A stretch of DNA of 64,000 nt from Sinohyriopsis cumingii (Eukaryota > Mollusca > Bivalvia > Unionida > Unionidae), in contig CM068827.1 of NCBI GenBank assembly GCA_028554795.2, forward strand, positions 76,395,244 through 76,459,243, written 5' to 3'. Numbering within the stretch: the stretch's first letter is position 1; every line of letters starts with the position of its first letter. Below, piece after piece: positions 35,699 to 49,054 of the stretch. The notes under the pieces were generated by a model. It had not been told where the DNA came from and searched no databases. It saw nothing but the letters and a program-made list of their open reading frames with translations. A program made the position numbers and the translations under genes.

Positions 35699-36640
35699 AC
35701 ACTTGCCATATTTCAAGGACAGACTTTTTTATACAAGAAAATGATGAATTAGAAATCTTCTAAGTCACCACACACTTCGTTTGAACTGTGAAAACATATT
35801 GTACCGCATCGTATCGTTGTCTACCATAACACTTTTCCATATTAGAACTGAAGAAAGATAAAAGTTAAGCGTATAAAAATGTTAAATCATTATTGATATT
35901 GTCATACTACATCCTTCGATTAAATATGATAGTATAGAAATAATGTCATATATATTACAGGTTTCTATTTTGTCATGCGTCGAAGTTGTTACTTTTAGCT
36001 TCGACAGGTCACTCCATTGCACTTATTAACATATTCGTATTAATGCGCGCTATTTACAAAACAGCTGCAAGTTGCTCCAAACTCTCATTGTGTAATGCTT
36101 CCAACACACAGCAATTATAACTGTTTACTTGATTTATTTCTTTTCTGAGAGCGGCATATTTAGCTAGATTCTGCTTATACAATTATTCAGATTTTTATGA
36201 AAGCATAGAAGACCTGATGACCTTTTTATAAAGTGAGAGGCAATAACAGTAGCTCATTAATACTATGTATGTTCAATCTGCTAAATATATTGCCCAAAAT
36301 ACAGGGTTATTTGATTTTAATTAGAAACAATGGATGAGAAAAAAATATGTCAGTGCTTGTATCAAGACAAGGAAATCCCAGGCGCGGGTTTACCTTATTT
36401 GTCCTCTCACGAGGCACTGCCTTGTGAGGAGACAAATAATTTAATCGCTTGACTGTGATTTCTTTTTTTTGGTTCAAACCCCAATTCATGATAGACTTTG
36501 GTCGTTTAGTAAACTCCTTCCAATAACTATCATCTAATACTTTAATGCTTATTGTAAAAAGATCTCTGGGGCAAATATACTGATAAAAGTGTCCAGACTA
36601 CATAATGGTAGTGCTGTGAATAATTTTAGATGCATACAAA
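35699..36640. other. AT-rich stretch with no recognisable gene
   Basis: Nothing that I can assign. A hairpin-like GAGGCACTGCCTTGTGAGGA region lies near 36410-36430. Confidence 0.5.
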
Positions 36641-37474
36641 AGCGTTTAAGCATAGAATAGATATTTACAGTTACAAAACCTTTAGGCATAAAAATAGTTA
36701 CACACATTTACAAGGCTTTTAGGGATATAAATAGGTACATACATTCATAGAGCTTTTAGGCATATAAATAACTACATACATTCATAAAGCTTTTAGGCAT
36801 AGAAATTGCTGAATACATTCATAAAGCTTTTAGGCATAGAAATAGCTACACATATTTACAAAGATTTTAGGCATAGAAATTGCTGAATACATTCATAGAG
36901 CTTTTAGGCATAGAAATAGCTACATATATTTACAAAGATTTTAGGTATAGAAATTGCTGAATACATTCATAGAGCTTTTAGGCATAGAAATTACTGATTA
37001 CATTCATAGAGCTTTTAGGCATAGAAATTGCTGAATACATTCGTAAAGCTTTTAGGCATAGAAATTGTTGAATACATTCATAAAGCTTTTAGGCATAGAA
37101 ATTGTTGAATACATTCATAGAGCTTTTAGGCATAGAAATAGCTACATATATTTGCAAAGATTTTAGGCATAGAAATTGCTGAATACATTCATAGAGCTTT
37201 TAGGCATGGAAATTGCTGAATACATTCATAAAGCTTTTAGGCATAGAAATTGCTGAATACATTCGTAAAGCTTTTAGGCATAGAAATTGTTGAATACATT
37301 CATAAAGCTTTTAGGCATAGAAATTGTTGAATACATTCATAGAGCTTTTAGGCATAGAAATTGTTGAATACATTCATAGAGCTTTTAGGCATAGAAATTG
37401 CTGAATACATTCATAGAGCTTTTAGACATACAAATAGCTGTATATATTTACAAAGTTTAAGGCATGGAAATAAC
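36641..37474. repeat. 37-bp minisatellite with two unit types, about 22 copies
   Basis: AGCTTTTAGGCATAGAAAT starts at 36751 or so, 36788 and 36825 and recurs every 37 bp. One unit type continues TGCTGAATACATTCATAG and the other AGCTACATATATTTACAAAG. The second type appears at irregular intervals among the first, and the outer units are the most diverged. Confidence 0.94.
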
Positions 37475-37918
37475 GTTCTTTATGAATTATTTTCAATTGT
37501 TTCTGACTGACCTTTCCTTATATCAAGGATTTTATTACATACCATCTGAATTTATCTTCGTAATTTTGTCCTGATTAATATTGCTATCCATTTTCTGAAT
37601 TAATATGAATATTTCATTCTCATAGTTATGTATCTGCAAGCTTATGTAATTTCGAATCACACAAACTTCGGATATACTACACTATAGATGATGATACATA
37701 GTTGCTTATTATACTATTTATTTATCGTGTGCAGTGCGTGCACAGCCATTTAACAACGTCATCATCAGCAAGGTGCAAAGCATCCAGTCCACCGGGGAAC
37801 GTTGTCAGTGGACGGTTGTCCACAGCAACAGGAAGAATCAGTGGCATGGCCTCATCTGATTAGGTTGATTGCACAACGACCCTTATATTATCCGCCATTA
37901 AATCCAGTCAATTAAAAC
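37475..37918. other. Spacer with a GC-richer patch, no recognised gene
   Basis: The stretch 37730-37880 is richer in GC than its surroundings and includes GTGGACGGTTGTCCAC, an inverted repeat. No frame is supported. Confidence 0.5.
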
Positions 37919-38330
37919 TGTTTCCACACCGTCCATTTGGGCTTACGCGCTCTAGCTGTAGTGGAAGAAGTTGTCCACACCATCCATTTGGGTTTTCGTC
38001 CTCGAGTTGGTGTGGAAGAAATTGTTCACAACGACCATTTGGGTTTTCATCCTCTAGCTGTAGTGGAAGGAATTGTTCACACCGTCCATTTTGGCGTTAG
38101 TCCTCTTGCTGTAGTGGAAGAAATGGTCCACACCGTCCATTTGGGCTTTCGTCCTCTAGATGTTGTGGAAGAAATTGTCCACACCATGCATTTGGGCTAT
38201 CGTCCTCTTGCTGTAGTGGAATAAATTGTCCACACCATGCATTTGGGCTATCGTCCTCTTGCTGATAGTGGAAGAAATTGTCCACAATGTCCGTTTGGGC
38301 GTTCGTCCTCCAGCTTTAGTGACAGAAATT
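37919..38330. repeat. 51-bp minisatellite, about 8 copies
   Basis: TCCATTTGGG starts at 37932, 37983 and then every 51 bp, with AGTGGAAGAAATTGTCCACA in each unit. The plus strand is open as a 17-residue repeat (AVVEEIVHTVHLGFRPL type), and parts of the minus strand are open too. The bias towards open frames follows from the multiple-of-three unit. A real repeat protein cannot be excluded, but there is no start context or flanking exon. Confidence 0.92.
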
Positions 38331-40159
38331 GATGGGAAATTTGTCAATAAATACTGGGCTCTAAAGGAGTCTTGAAAACAAATATACCAATCAGTGGTGT
38401 ATGAATAAGAAACATTTAAATATCAAAGAGTTTTATACCTTTTACGAATCTTTTTCGCACTCTTTCTCTCTCTATATATATATCTTAAAATGAAGACTTA
38501 TGTTTTCTATACTGTTTTGTGCTTTTTCTTGTCAAGAACAGGTCAGTAAATGTAATGAAAGTAATACATTATCGCAAGCACCAGAATATTTGAATTAAAT
38601 GCTTGATTTTTTCCAAATTGTTTTTATTAAGAAATGCTGTTCAAATACAGCGGTATTCAGTAATGCCATCCAAACTCTTGAGAAAGGTTGTTGCATCTGC
38701 AGCGATATTCAGTAAAAATATCCATACTTCTTGAACAGAGTTATCTAGTAAACCATCAAAGACGTACATTATAACATTATAGACTGCTACCATCATCAAC
38801 AAAACTGCTTAGGAATAGGAATTCAGGTCTTTAAACAACGCACTGCAACAAAACATTATGATGCAATAAGTATACGTGTAGGCATTTGGTCTGATTTCAC
38901 CCATCATGCGTCTAAAAACGTCATGAAACAATTTCTGCAATCTAAAACATTCATCGAAATAATTATATAATCATGATGCAATTATCGTGTTGATTAGGTA
39001 ATGTCGCTTGGAAAAGTTATGAAAGTTGATTGTTAAATTAGTAATTAAGGTAACTAACTATATTTTTACTTTATTTTAGGCATCTATGTTTACTTTCGTT
39101 GTCCTCTTTGTATAATATACATCGCGTCATGACCTAATGATCTTGCAAAGATATTCCAGCCCCTACATTTAGTAAAGAAAAGATCTTATTGCGCATGTGC
39201 GAAAAATGCATCATACTAAACATTATTTTCAGCATTTTTGCTTATGCCGATAAAACAAAACTGTCCCACAGTTCAGTTCATAAAACCCAAGATTGTAATA
39301 TTAGGCTTTACATTAATACTTGAAAATGTTCAGTCGTGTTCAAGAAATTCCGTAATCGGTAGAAGATAAAGAACCCAACAACACTAAGAAAACAAAATAC
39401 ATTACGTACGAAATGTTCGTTGGAGCTCTTGATGATATATAAAACTCCGTAGTCTGTTTTTTTTTAAAATAAATTTCCCATCACATGTATTACGAGAGAT
39501 ATAATAAGAATATAAAAACAAGGATGTATTTTAAAATGCAAATATAGTTTCATCACAACGACACAAGATATTTCATTTAGAGCTTAATACTTTTCTTCCA
39601 TTTAAATCGCAACTCTTTCGGAAAGGGCAAGTGATAAAGTGACTATTAGCCAAATACACATGTCAAAGTGAGGTTATTGTTAATGTCGTAGAGGCAATGC
39701 AGAATATATGCAGTTGTAAAAGTAAGATAGGGTTTGTAATGGAAAAGAAATTGTATCTCATCTTAATCATCTGCATAATTTAGAGATAAAACAGATAGTA
39801 GGTTTGATCTTTGTGTAGCATTTATGAATGAGAGATTCAAGGGAAGCTTATAGACAGCTAGTTTAATTTTCCGCAACGTATAATCTTCTGTTCCAGTTTG
39901 GTCATACGTGTATTTATGGGGGACTTCACAGTAAATCAATCGTCAGATGATATAAGTACGTTCAAATCTGTACAAAATGTATCCCTTTAAATTACTGTCC
40001 AAAATGTGAATGTTGTATCCATCATACATCTCATCTTAATAGAGTAATATATATTTCGTGTAGTGGTGTTCTCAAAATGAATATTTTGCAATGAAATGGA
40101 AATTGTAATAGCCAGCCATGACACATCCATTACACACAGCTGTTTTGCTCGATCAGAAT
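38331..40159. other. Featureless AT-rich stretch
   Basis: I see no supported gene, RNA or repeat in this interval. Confidence 0.55.
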
Positions 40160-40242
40160 CCTCGAACCGGCGCAGACAGAGGTGAGATGGCAGTGATCCG
40201 TAACGGTAAGCGCTATAGACCACTCGACCACTCGTGGCCCCT
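40160..40242 (-). mobile_element. Head-only fragment of family-2 SINE (tRNA-Leu-like)
   Basis: The minus strand carries only the tRNA-like head: the A box GTGGTCGAGTGGTCTATAG and the B box CCGGTTCGAGG. The body and tail are absent. A genuine tRNA gene is unlikely because acceptor-stem pairing is missing and the variable arm matches the SINE copies. Confidence 0.75.
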
Positions 40243-40889
40243 CCAAAATAATATCGCCATTGCGTTAATTAACGTTGAATCGCCACTATACCAACATCAT
40301 TTTTCTCCCACTGATATATTTCGATACATCTTCATAAAATATATAACAAAACACATACACTATACATTTTCAGGACAAAAATTCTTCGTAGTTTTGGAAA
40401 AGTTTACAAATTGAATAATAATGGGACGGCAGACCATTCACGGAAACGAGTGATTAAAAATGTAATGTAGAGGTTTACATCTGATGAGGAAGCATGATGG
40501 ATTGTTGAATTAAATCTGCAGTTTGCCTTATGATGCTACTACACCAGACTTTAGTAAACTAAATCAAGGGAATATCAATGAAAATCTACACTTGTTTAAC
40601 AGATAATTTTAGTTATGGAGATCTTCATATTTATGAGATACTAATATAAAATAGAAGTTTACATTTAATCGCAGCGTTGTAGCATATAACAAGCCAAATC
40701 TGCTTTCCGCTTTCAGAATAAATATATTTTTACTTTAAACATCTCCTCTGCGTAATTTACACAGCATGTCCATATCAACTGTCACCTTATCACTTGATTC
40801 AGATTCTTCTTAGCAAAATAAATGGTTCAATCCGAAACTGTGACATAGGTCTCTCAACAAGACTAGATTATTCATTGTGAGTGAAAAAG

Positions 40890-40938
<49 letters not shown>

Positions 40939-41287
40939 TTTCTTTGTTTGTCTTGTCTCTGTTATGTAGTTGCCATTCAATAGGACCTATTTGGAGTCTA
41001 AAGCGTTCAGGTAGTTAGAATCAAAATTGTGCTCATGATGTCATTTGCGTTTATAAGAATACGGCTAAATAAAATATTCTAAATTCACCATTTTTAGATT
41101 CCGATTGTTGTATATTTTCCGGAGGCAAAATCGCTTAAAGAAAGTATACAGAACTCAACTCTTCACTATTCACCCCACTTTGTAACAAAAGATTTTGTAA
41201 ATGATTCTTGGATGTTGCAGTCATTTAGATTTAAATTAAGATTTAATTGTAATAGTTGGTGAAGTCAAATAAATGTATCACTCAGGG
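40243..41287. other. AT-rich stretch with one microsatellite
   Basis: Apart from the CA run at 40892-40934, nothing is recognised. Confidence 0.5.
40892..40934. repeat. (CA)n microsatellite
   Basis: About 21 CA units. Confidence 0.96.
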
Positions 41288-41485
41288 ACCATTATAACTA
41301 TCTGGGCATCATTATTACCAATTGTCATTGTTTATATATTTGTCAGACCAAATGACCATGCTGCAGATTATTATCAATAATCTTGGTTTATATATTGGTT
41401 CAGCCAAAATTATCTTGTTCTACATTATTGTCAATAACCATTGTTGATATATTGGTCAGTTCAAACTACCATGTTTTGTTTCGCT
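41288..41485. repeat. Degenerate tandem repeat, unit about 58 bp, 3 copies
   Basis: Three units share ATTATT, TCAATAA(C/T)C, TTGTTTATATATT and GGTCAG(C/T)CAAA-like segments, followed by a partial fourth. Divergence is high. Confidence 0.65.
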
Positions 41486-42999
41486 ACCCGTTTTACCTGT
41501 TTTGTCACCGATTTAACAGTGCTTCTTTAATGTGTCAAAATTAAAGTTTATTTTAATATCTATATTTAAAAGTAGATTGCAGATGAAAAATATTTAATTC
41601 ATGCAAGGTAGAATTTTTCTAGCCACCGGTAGGGGGAAAAGGGCGTTGGTAGTCCTCTTTCTCTGCTTATGAATGATTGGCTACATAGGTATAGTTTTGA
41701 TATAAATTGATTTTGTTTATCCATATTTCTTGAAGAAACAAATGAAATAATAACAAACAAATCAGACTTGGGTAAGCAATGTTACTTCAACAGCAGACCG
41801 CGAGAGAATGAAACTAGATATCACACTTGGGTTTTTATACAGTGCTGATTTAATACTCAAACGCGTTTTTGTCGTTTTTAACAGATAATGAGGATGGTTG
41901 CCTCTATCAGACTTTGTGATGAACACTATTTCGTTTTCTTTTTTTCATTTACACCTTTATATAAAAGTAATTAGGTACATTATTCTTGTCCATATTGTAA
42001 CAGATGGGGGGTGGGTGGGTATGGGCTAACTTGTGTAAATGTAATAATAAATTTCAAGGATGCTAAAAGTCAGGACCTTTTAGTTTTGATAAGAAGCTTA
42101 ATACAAGCAATATGACTAAAACATGAAATATGTGTTTGATTACGTGTAACATATGCAATACACAAAGGCTATAATGTGCTGGCCTTCATAACGTTAATGT
42201 AATCATTCAGCAAGAAATGGACAACCCACGGGGTAAGTATTTTGAAAGTTAGCCCTACATTCTTAGTGTGGCGGGAGATAGCTGCTTATTTATGTTACAC
42301 TTTATTACTTTTATATTAAGCTTGAATCAACAGCAGTGAATTGAATTTGTTTGAAATGAATTGATTCATATTGTTGTACTATATGTAATTCCAGTCTATT
42401 TATGAGAAAAAAGAAATTACAATTTGAAGACTTGTCTTATTTTCATAAGTATCTATGAGCTTTTTAATGTCATCCAATAAATCTGTAATTATAATTACCT
42501 CAATACAGTGCTCTTTTTATTTGGTGGAGATATGTTGATAGAGGCACTAATGTTGACAGCTATCTGCCGCATTTCGAATTTCACTCCTATTTATACTCTT
42601 CGGAAAGTAGCCATGTGAGGTAAATTTAACCAATCATTGCTTGTTCGGGACGCTGAACAGGTCTGATGGTGCCGAACAGATACTCTACAACCATCGACAC
42701 AAACTGAGGGTTAATATACAAATTAACTATCATCGCTTGTCCGTTTGCACTCTGTCATTATTAAATATTAAATATATTAACATTACGTATTATGTCGTGT
42801 CCGTCAAACGTCAACGTACTTGAAATCGTAACCAAGACAGCTAAGCTTGGGTGAAGAGTACACAACAACCGATGAACGCTGATAACATTGAAAATGAATT
42901 GACTAGCATAAAAATAAAGAATACACCATTAAATATTCAAAAACATACGTATTCTTGTATAAAAGAAGGCCAGCATTTACAATCAACAAGTGAAATTTA
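41486..42999. other. Featureless AT-rich stretch
   Basis: No supported gene, RNA or repeat. Confidence 0.5.
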
Positions 43000-43318
43000 A
43001 TCTAAAATGTGAACTTGACAAATTTACTGTGTGGAACCGGTCATGTGATCTAGTGTCGGCCATCTTGCCTGCAGACGTATTTTCGTGATGTCAACTGTTG
43101 GAGTCATCGAGCTTAGTGCTATTCAAATGATAATTTGGGTGGGAATTTAAGTGTGATAAACATATTTCTGGGTGTGACAAATTCATATAAAATAAGATTC
43201 TAGAAGATTTTGTGAGTATTTAACGATGTGCGAGGTATAATTCGATGACACATGTTACCACATGATCGGCAATCACACTGGACATACAACATGAACGGTT
43301 TAATACATATATCAAGGT
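43000..43318 (+). other. Possible first exon with splice donor, unidentified
   Basis: A GC-richer patch (about 43025-43125) precedes ATGAACGGTTTAATAC at 43291, and the sequence CAAGGTAAGTCGG just after it fits a strong splice donor consensus. There is no downstream exon that I can join to it, so this remains a weak candidate. Confidence 0.2.
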
Positions 43319-44571
43319 AAGTCGGGATCTATGCAATTCTAATACATTACAATGTTTAAACTCATTCATTCGTTCAGCAGTTTATATATTCATTGACATG
43401 AACAACTTGTGAAATTTATGACATAGAAAAACCACCCTCCCCTTCCACCATATTACAGCTTTAGAGACCCCAGGTCTATTACAATATGATATAGACTATA
43501 TCTTATTAAATAAAGAATCTGTAGTTAGATTTAGTGTTGTTATTAAATATAGAATCTGAAGTGTTGTATATCTATATCAACGGTCTAAAGCAATCTCCAT
43601 CATTGTGTTACATACACAATACTAGCTACAATGGCTGCTCCAACACATTGCCCGATACGGTTATCTTACATGTAACGGGCAGCTGCAATCACACATTTTT
43701 TTCATTCTAGAGACTTATGTAATATAGGAATGCGTTAGCATAGACATTCCTCTACCATTCTCTTACAAAAATATGGGTCGGTCAAATTTTGATAAGGGCT
43801 ACTTGAAGTTGTACCTACCAGGTAACAATTATGCATTCGATTACGTGCATATTTGTGTTGTTTTACATTCTCTTCAAATATTTATAATGGGAATATATCA
43901 TGTCTGCTACATCTCCCTTTCTCCTTTTGTAGTCTCAAAGCATGGAAATGTTCTATTACAAAACACCAATATCTGATTTGTATAAGTTTCCCCTCATTTG
44001 AATGATGCTGGGTACACTATTCCACAGCGGTATTCCAGAGATAATTTCCTGAAACTATCTCATGTGGGCGGACTTGAAAGATAACAAGTCAAGATATGCC
44101 TTTCTAAAACAAATCTCATAGCGGAACATTATTACAATCTTAAAGACGTCAAGTGGGTTTGAATGATTCATGATGTACAAGATCTGCATGGAAATTATAT
44201 TAACCTGAATAATGCTTGTAGGTTCCAGAGAAAATATATTAAGAGGTTTGTGTAGCGGAAAAATCGACAAGAACTCATACCAAACAATGCAAAAAATGCA
44301 TGCAATTACTTGGGTAATTATTATGGCAAAAATTGAGTACGGATGAAAGCCATATGACTGGCTGTAAAAACGATAAAGAAGGTTACATTGTTTTGATTTA
44401 GGCACTCCTTATGAGTTTTCAATTGTAGTATCCGGTATCGTTCTTTCAGGTGCGTTCTGTGTCGGTCCACCCAAAGTTTGATTCAGTCGCGCATCTCGAG
44501 GAACTGAACTGAATTTTTCAGTCGATTTGTAGTGGCTGGCCAATTTCGTGTTAATTTTGTGGCTTTTGTGA
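43319..44571. other. AT-rich stretch with no recognisable gene
   Basis: Frames at 43773 and 44055 (minus) lack recognisable motifs. Confidence 0.5.
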
Positions 44572-45377
44572 TGTTACATGTTTAGGCTCGAGTAAACAGT
44601 AACAAAGAAAGAGTGACAACAACAAGCTTTTTTAAAATTTAACAAATAATTTATTTCCCTGGAAAAATTCTGGAAAAAAAATGAAAAAATTAGAACTTAC
44701 GGTTTCAAGAATCAAATCCAAAACTAGTCTAGGTCAAGTTCGAATCCTGATGGAAAATCCAAGATGGATGACGATGACGTATGCTGTAGTCAGTACTGTG
44801 CTTATCAACAGTTCCTTGTAGAAATACGAATAATGTCACTCCGGTGTTGGAAATCCAAATTAAATTTGTAAGCAACGTCTTTTTTTTAAAGTTCTATATG
44901 AGCACTCTTCAAATATTTCCAGAGAATAAAGAATTAATCCTTTTGAAATCCAAATGATCTGAAGATAATTAACTCACAATCTGGCAGCAACAAAGAAAAC
45001 AACTTGATACCAAGTGTAAAAGCCTAAATTCTGAGAGAGATATCTCTAAAACAAAGGTTACATTGTATCATGAGACGCAGTTTCGAAATTCCCCTAAGTT
45101 GCAAAATCAGAAGGGGGTCACGTCGTCATGTTTATATCACGTACACATAATATGGCCTTGATTAGACCAATGATTTTATTCCCAGAGTAAAACTAAAAAA
45201 GTGTTTATTTCTTAACCCACGTAGTCCCATCATGACCTTGTCAACAACCAATCATTTTAAAATAAAATAGAACTTTGTTTACTAATTTTGAATCAAGGTC
45301 AGCATCCAGGTCAACACCTGGTGTTTATGAAAAAAATGTTTCAGGTCAACCAATTTTCTGGAAAAATTCCTGTAACA
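44572..45377 (-). mobile_element. 3' LTR of the Gmr1-like fossil (copy G)
   Basis: In plus view it starts TGTTACATGTTTAGG and continues to AACAAATAATTTATTTCCC, matching copies A, B and E. The minus-strand 5' end is placed at TGTTACAGG, right after the purine-rich AAAGGTGGAG that would be the polypurine tract. The RNase H frame runs a short way into the LTR. Confidence 0.75.
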
Positions 45378-46516
45378 ACAAACTCCACCTTTGCAGTCTT
45401 TGCTTTTTATTTTTCATCTTGCCGATGAAAGTAAGGGGGTTATGGTCACTAAATACAATAATTGAGGAAGGAGCAGATCTAAGGTAAACATCAAAATGTT
45501 GTAATGCCAATATCAAAGCCAAACATTCCTTCTCGATTGTCGAATAATTTGTTTGGTGCTTATATAATTTCTTAGAAAAATAGCACACTGGATGTTCAAT
45601 ACCATTTTCATCTTCTTGAATCAAAACTGCTCCAACCCCAACATCACTAGCATCAACAGACAGTTTAAAAGATTGGCTGAAATTTGGAGCTGTAAGAACC
45701 GGCGCACTTTTAAGTATGACTTTCAACTTGTCAAAAGCCTCCTGACATTTTTCAGTCCAAAGGAACTTGTTTTTCTTACTCAATAAATTTGTCAGGGTTT
45801 CAGCAATGTTAGGAAATTTGGAACAACATTTTCGATAGTAACCGGCCATACCCAAAACTCACATCAGTTGCTTTTTATCAGCAGGCACGGGAAATTCGCA
45901 GATAGCTTCGGCCTTAGCATGTATAGGTTTAACTTGTCCATGTCCCACGATGTGTCCCATAAATGTAACACAAGCAAGGCAAAACTCACGTTTAGATAAA
46001 TTAATTGACAAACATGCATCTGTGAGTCTGTCAAAGAATTTCCGAATTGTTGCTAAATGTTCTTTCAAGGTGTCGTTGTAGATGATGACATCATCGACGT
46101 AAGCATCACAATTGTCTGGACCAAAGGTAATCATATTCATGAGATGTTGAAATGTACTCGCCGACCCTTTCATCCCAAACGGTATTACTTTCTATTAGTA
46201 AAGTCCATCTGGAGTCACGAATGCCGAAATTTCCTTTGCTCTTTCCGTTAGTGGAATCTGCCAAAATCCTTTCAGACGGTCAAATTTGGTGACATACTTG
46301 GCATTCCCAATATTATCAATACAGTCATCGATTCTTGCTAATGGGAATGAATCTGTTTTCATCACACTATTCACCTTCCTAGAATCAGTACACGTACGAA
46401 AGGTTTTATCTGGTTTCGGAACAAGTATGCATGGTGAACTCCAGTCACTTTTACTGGGCTCTATAACATCATTCTCCAGAAATATTGAATTTCCTTTTTC
46501 AAGTGTTCCTGTTTGA
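45346..46516 (-). pseudogene. Reverse transcriptase and RNase H relic of the Gmr1-like fossil
   Basis: The reverse transcriptase part has the catalytic YVDDVIIY motif and the flanking HLATIRKFFDRL and INLSKREFC segments typical of Ty3/Gypsy. RNase H follows with LSVDASDVGVGAVLIQ and the YSTIEKECLAL signature. RNase H is the last coding part before the LTR, as expected for this group. It is broken. Confidence 0.92.
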
Positions 46517-46899
46517 GAGGGTTCATCCTGTACGGGTGTTGTTTGACAGGTTTGGAATTTACAATTTCAACGCCATGACAATTTTTTGTTTGTCCTTGTA
46601 GGAACATCTGGAAGTAAGTGCTCATATTCAAATATTAACTGTTTAAATTCATTTTTTTTCTTGCTATTACAAATGTGAAAGTTTCTGGTTCAGCGTTTTC
46701 ATAATTTCTGAATTCCGAAGATTTGTCACTCCAACGTCAGTAGAATCTGATGATATTCCTTCACTTAAATCTTCACTGAATGGGCAGGTACAACAAACTG
46801 AATTGCACGTTCAACCTGGCTATCTCCTTCAATATACTCTTTTAGCATGTTAATGTGACAGAGTTGTTTTTGTTTACGCCTCCTAGGAGTATTTATGCT

Positions 46900-48082
46900 C
46901 TAATTTAAATCATTTAGTTTCCTGTCAATTGTGTAGGGACCATAATACTTGGCCTGAAGAGGCTTTTGTGGTACTGGCAAGAGAGCCAGGACTCTATTAC
47001 CAGGCTGAAAGCTCATTTTTTTCGAGTTTTTGTCATATCTTGACTTCATTTTGGATTGAGCAGAGTGCAGATTTGCTCTTGCGACCTCACAAGCATTTGA
47101 CAACTTGTATTTAAAATTAGAAACTTAATCAAGGAGATTAATTTTCAGAATCCTCATTAAAAAGAAGTTTCTCTTTCAATAACTTCAATGGTCCACACAC
47201 AGTATCTCCAAAAACCTGTTCAAAAGGACTGAAACCTAAAGATTCTTGAACTGATTCCCTAACAGCAAACAGTAGTAAATGAATGCCTTCATCCCAATCT
47301 TTACCCGTATCAAAACAATATGATCGAATCATATTTGTTAAAGTCTGATGGACTCTTTCTAATGCACATTGGCTTTCAGGGTGATAGGCAGATTTAAATT
47401 GTTGAATGCATAATTCGTACATGACTTGCTGGAAAATTCCAGACATGAAATTTGAGTCTTGGTCAGATTGTACGGACTTAGGAAGGCCAAACTGAGTAGA
47501 AAACTTTATCAAAGCTTTTACTATTGTTCTAGATTTTATATTCCTCAATGGAACTGCTTCTGGAAACCTTTTGACGCACACATAATGGTCAAAAGGTATT
47601 GGTTACCTGGTCGTAGGTAAGGGGCCAACACTATCTAACATAATTCTACTAAATGGTTCGTCAAAGGCAGTCTTAGGTAAGGGACCAACACAATCTACCA
47701 TAATTCTACTAAATGGTTCGTCAAAGGCAGGTTGTCGATGAGCCTTGGGAATTTTTTGATTTGGTTTTCCTACCATTTGACAAGTATGACAAGATCTACA
47801 GTATTTGGCAACATCACGTGTGATATTTGGCCAATAGAAGTGACTTAAGATCTTGTGATAAGTTTTATTGATCCCTAAATGACCAGCCATTGGAGTTTTA
47901 TGGGCCAGACTAAGTATTTCCTGTCTGCAAGGTTTCGGAACTACAATTTGATAGTTCACTGACCATTCGTCATCAGCAGGTGCCTCGGAAGGTCTCCATT
48001 TTCTCATAAGAATTCCATTTTTAATGAAATAACAGACAGGAACTTCAGTAGCTTCAGTTTCACTAATGGCCTTCTGAAACAA
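46900..48082 (-). pseudogene. Integrase relic of the Gmr1-like fossil
   Basis: The zinc-binding HHCC region is visible (HLGINKTYHKILSHFYWP then CRSCHTC), then a DDE core with VDCVGPLP, SVQSDQDSNFMSG and ERVHQTLTNMIR, and a C-terminal segment with VLALLPVPQKPLQAKYYGPY. That last phrase is of the type found in Gmr1-like polyproteins. It lies upstream of the reverse transcriptase on the coding strand. It is broken. Confidence 0.92.
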
Positions 48083-48502
48083 ACAAGAAATCTCAGGATC
48101 TTTTTCCTGTTCGACGACAAGGGCTTTCCTTTATCACCCTGATTAGAATAAAAAGAATGAGTCGTTAAAAGCGGATCACTGTGATCAATACCTTCTGATT
48201 GATCCAAACAAGGAGTAAAATTGACCTCATAAAAGGCCTGAGCAATACATGTGTCAGCTAAAGGAATACTTTCCTTATCAACATCATTCTCTAGAGTTTT
48301 CTTTGCCATAGCTATGCTAACTGCACAAGCTGTAAATACATCAGGGAATTCTTTTTCACTTTTAATCGACTTTCTGATCCAAGCAAGGCTTGCACGTTAC
48401 AAGTGGATTAACTACAACCTTGTCTTCAGCAAGGTCGTTGCCTAGTAATAAATGAATTCCCTCAACGGGTAAAACAGAGACCATTCTGACTGTCACGGGT
48501 CC

Positions 48503-49039
48503 TCAAAATAAGTCTGATGACAAATTTACACAATGGAGAGGAACATCAACAAAGCCGCACTCTACTCTCTGAATAAGAACACTCTCATTAGAAGAAGACT
48601 TCTCAGAAAAAGGCAAAGTACCATACAATAAAAGACACTGAAAAGCTCCTGGGTCCCTTAAAAGTTTAAAAGGGATATGATTGGCCGAATTCCCCAAGAG
48701 TGATATAGAACCCTTCGATATGAATGGTTCATAAGTCTCCATAATGAAATCAGACTGGGGTTTGTTAGACCCAACAAATGTATTGCTTTCAATACATGAC
48801 CGCGACCTTGACCTCTTAGAAATAAGAACATTTGGAATAGGTTTGTCTTGATTCTGATGCCTATTTTTTAATTTGTAGCAATCAGACATAACGTGTCCTT
48901 TTCCTTGCAATAGGTACACGTAGGAGGAGACAAGGATCTGATTTTTAGAAGTTGTGCCAGTTTGAGTTTTAGAAGGGCTTGTATTAGGCTGAAATACTTT
49001 TCTGCCAAAAGACTGTTGAGTAGAAAGTTTTATTTTCAA
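48503..49039 (-). pseudogene. Gag C-terminus and protease-side region of the fossil
   Basis: A knuckle-like GHVMSDCYKLKNRH segment is followed by sequence corresponding to the protease region (FKLLRDPGAFQCLLL type, resembling the start of an aspartic protease). The neighbouring region 48309-48503 matches the relic at 11215-11450. It is broken. Confidence 0.75.
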
Positions 49040-49054
49040 AACGAACTTTATGAG

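Noticed and set aside
36350-36440. Inverted repeat around GAGGCACTGCCTTGTGAGGA as a terminator
   Set aside because: It is short and imperfect, and rho-independent terminators do not apply to a eukaryotic genome.
40160-40242. tRNA-Leu gene
   Set aside because: It matches the SINE head, lacks acceptor-stem pairing and has drifted in the anticodon region.
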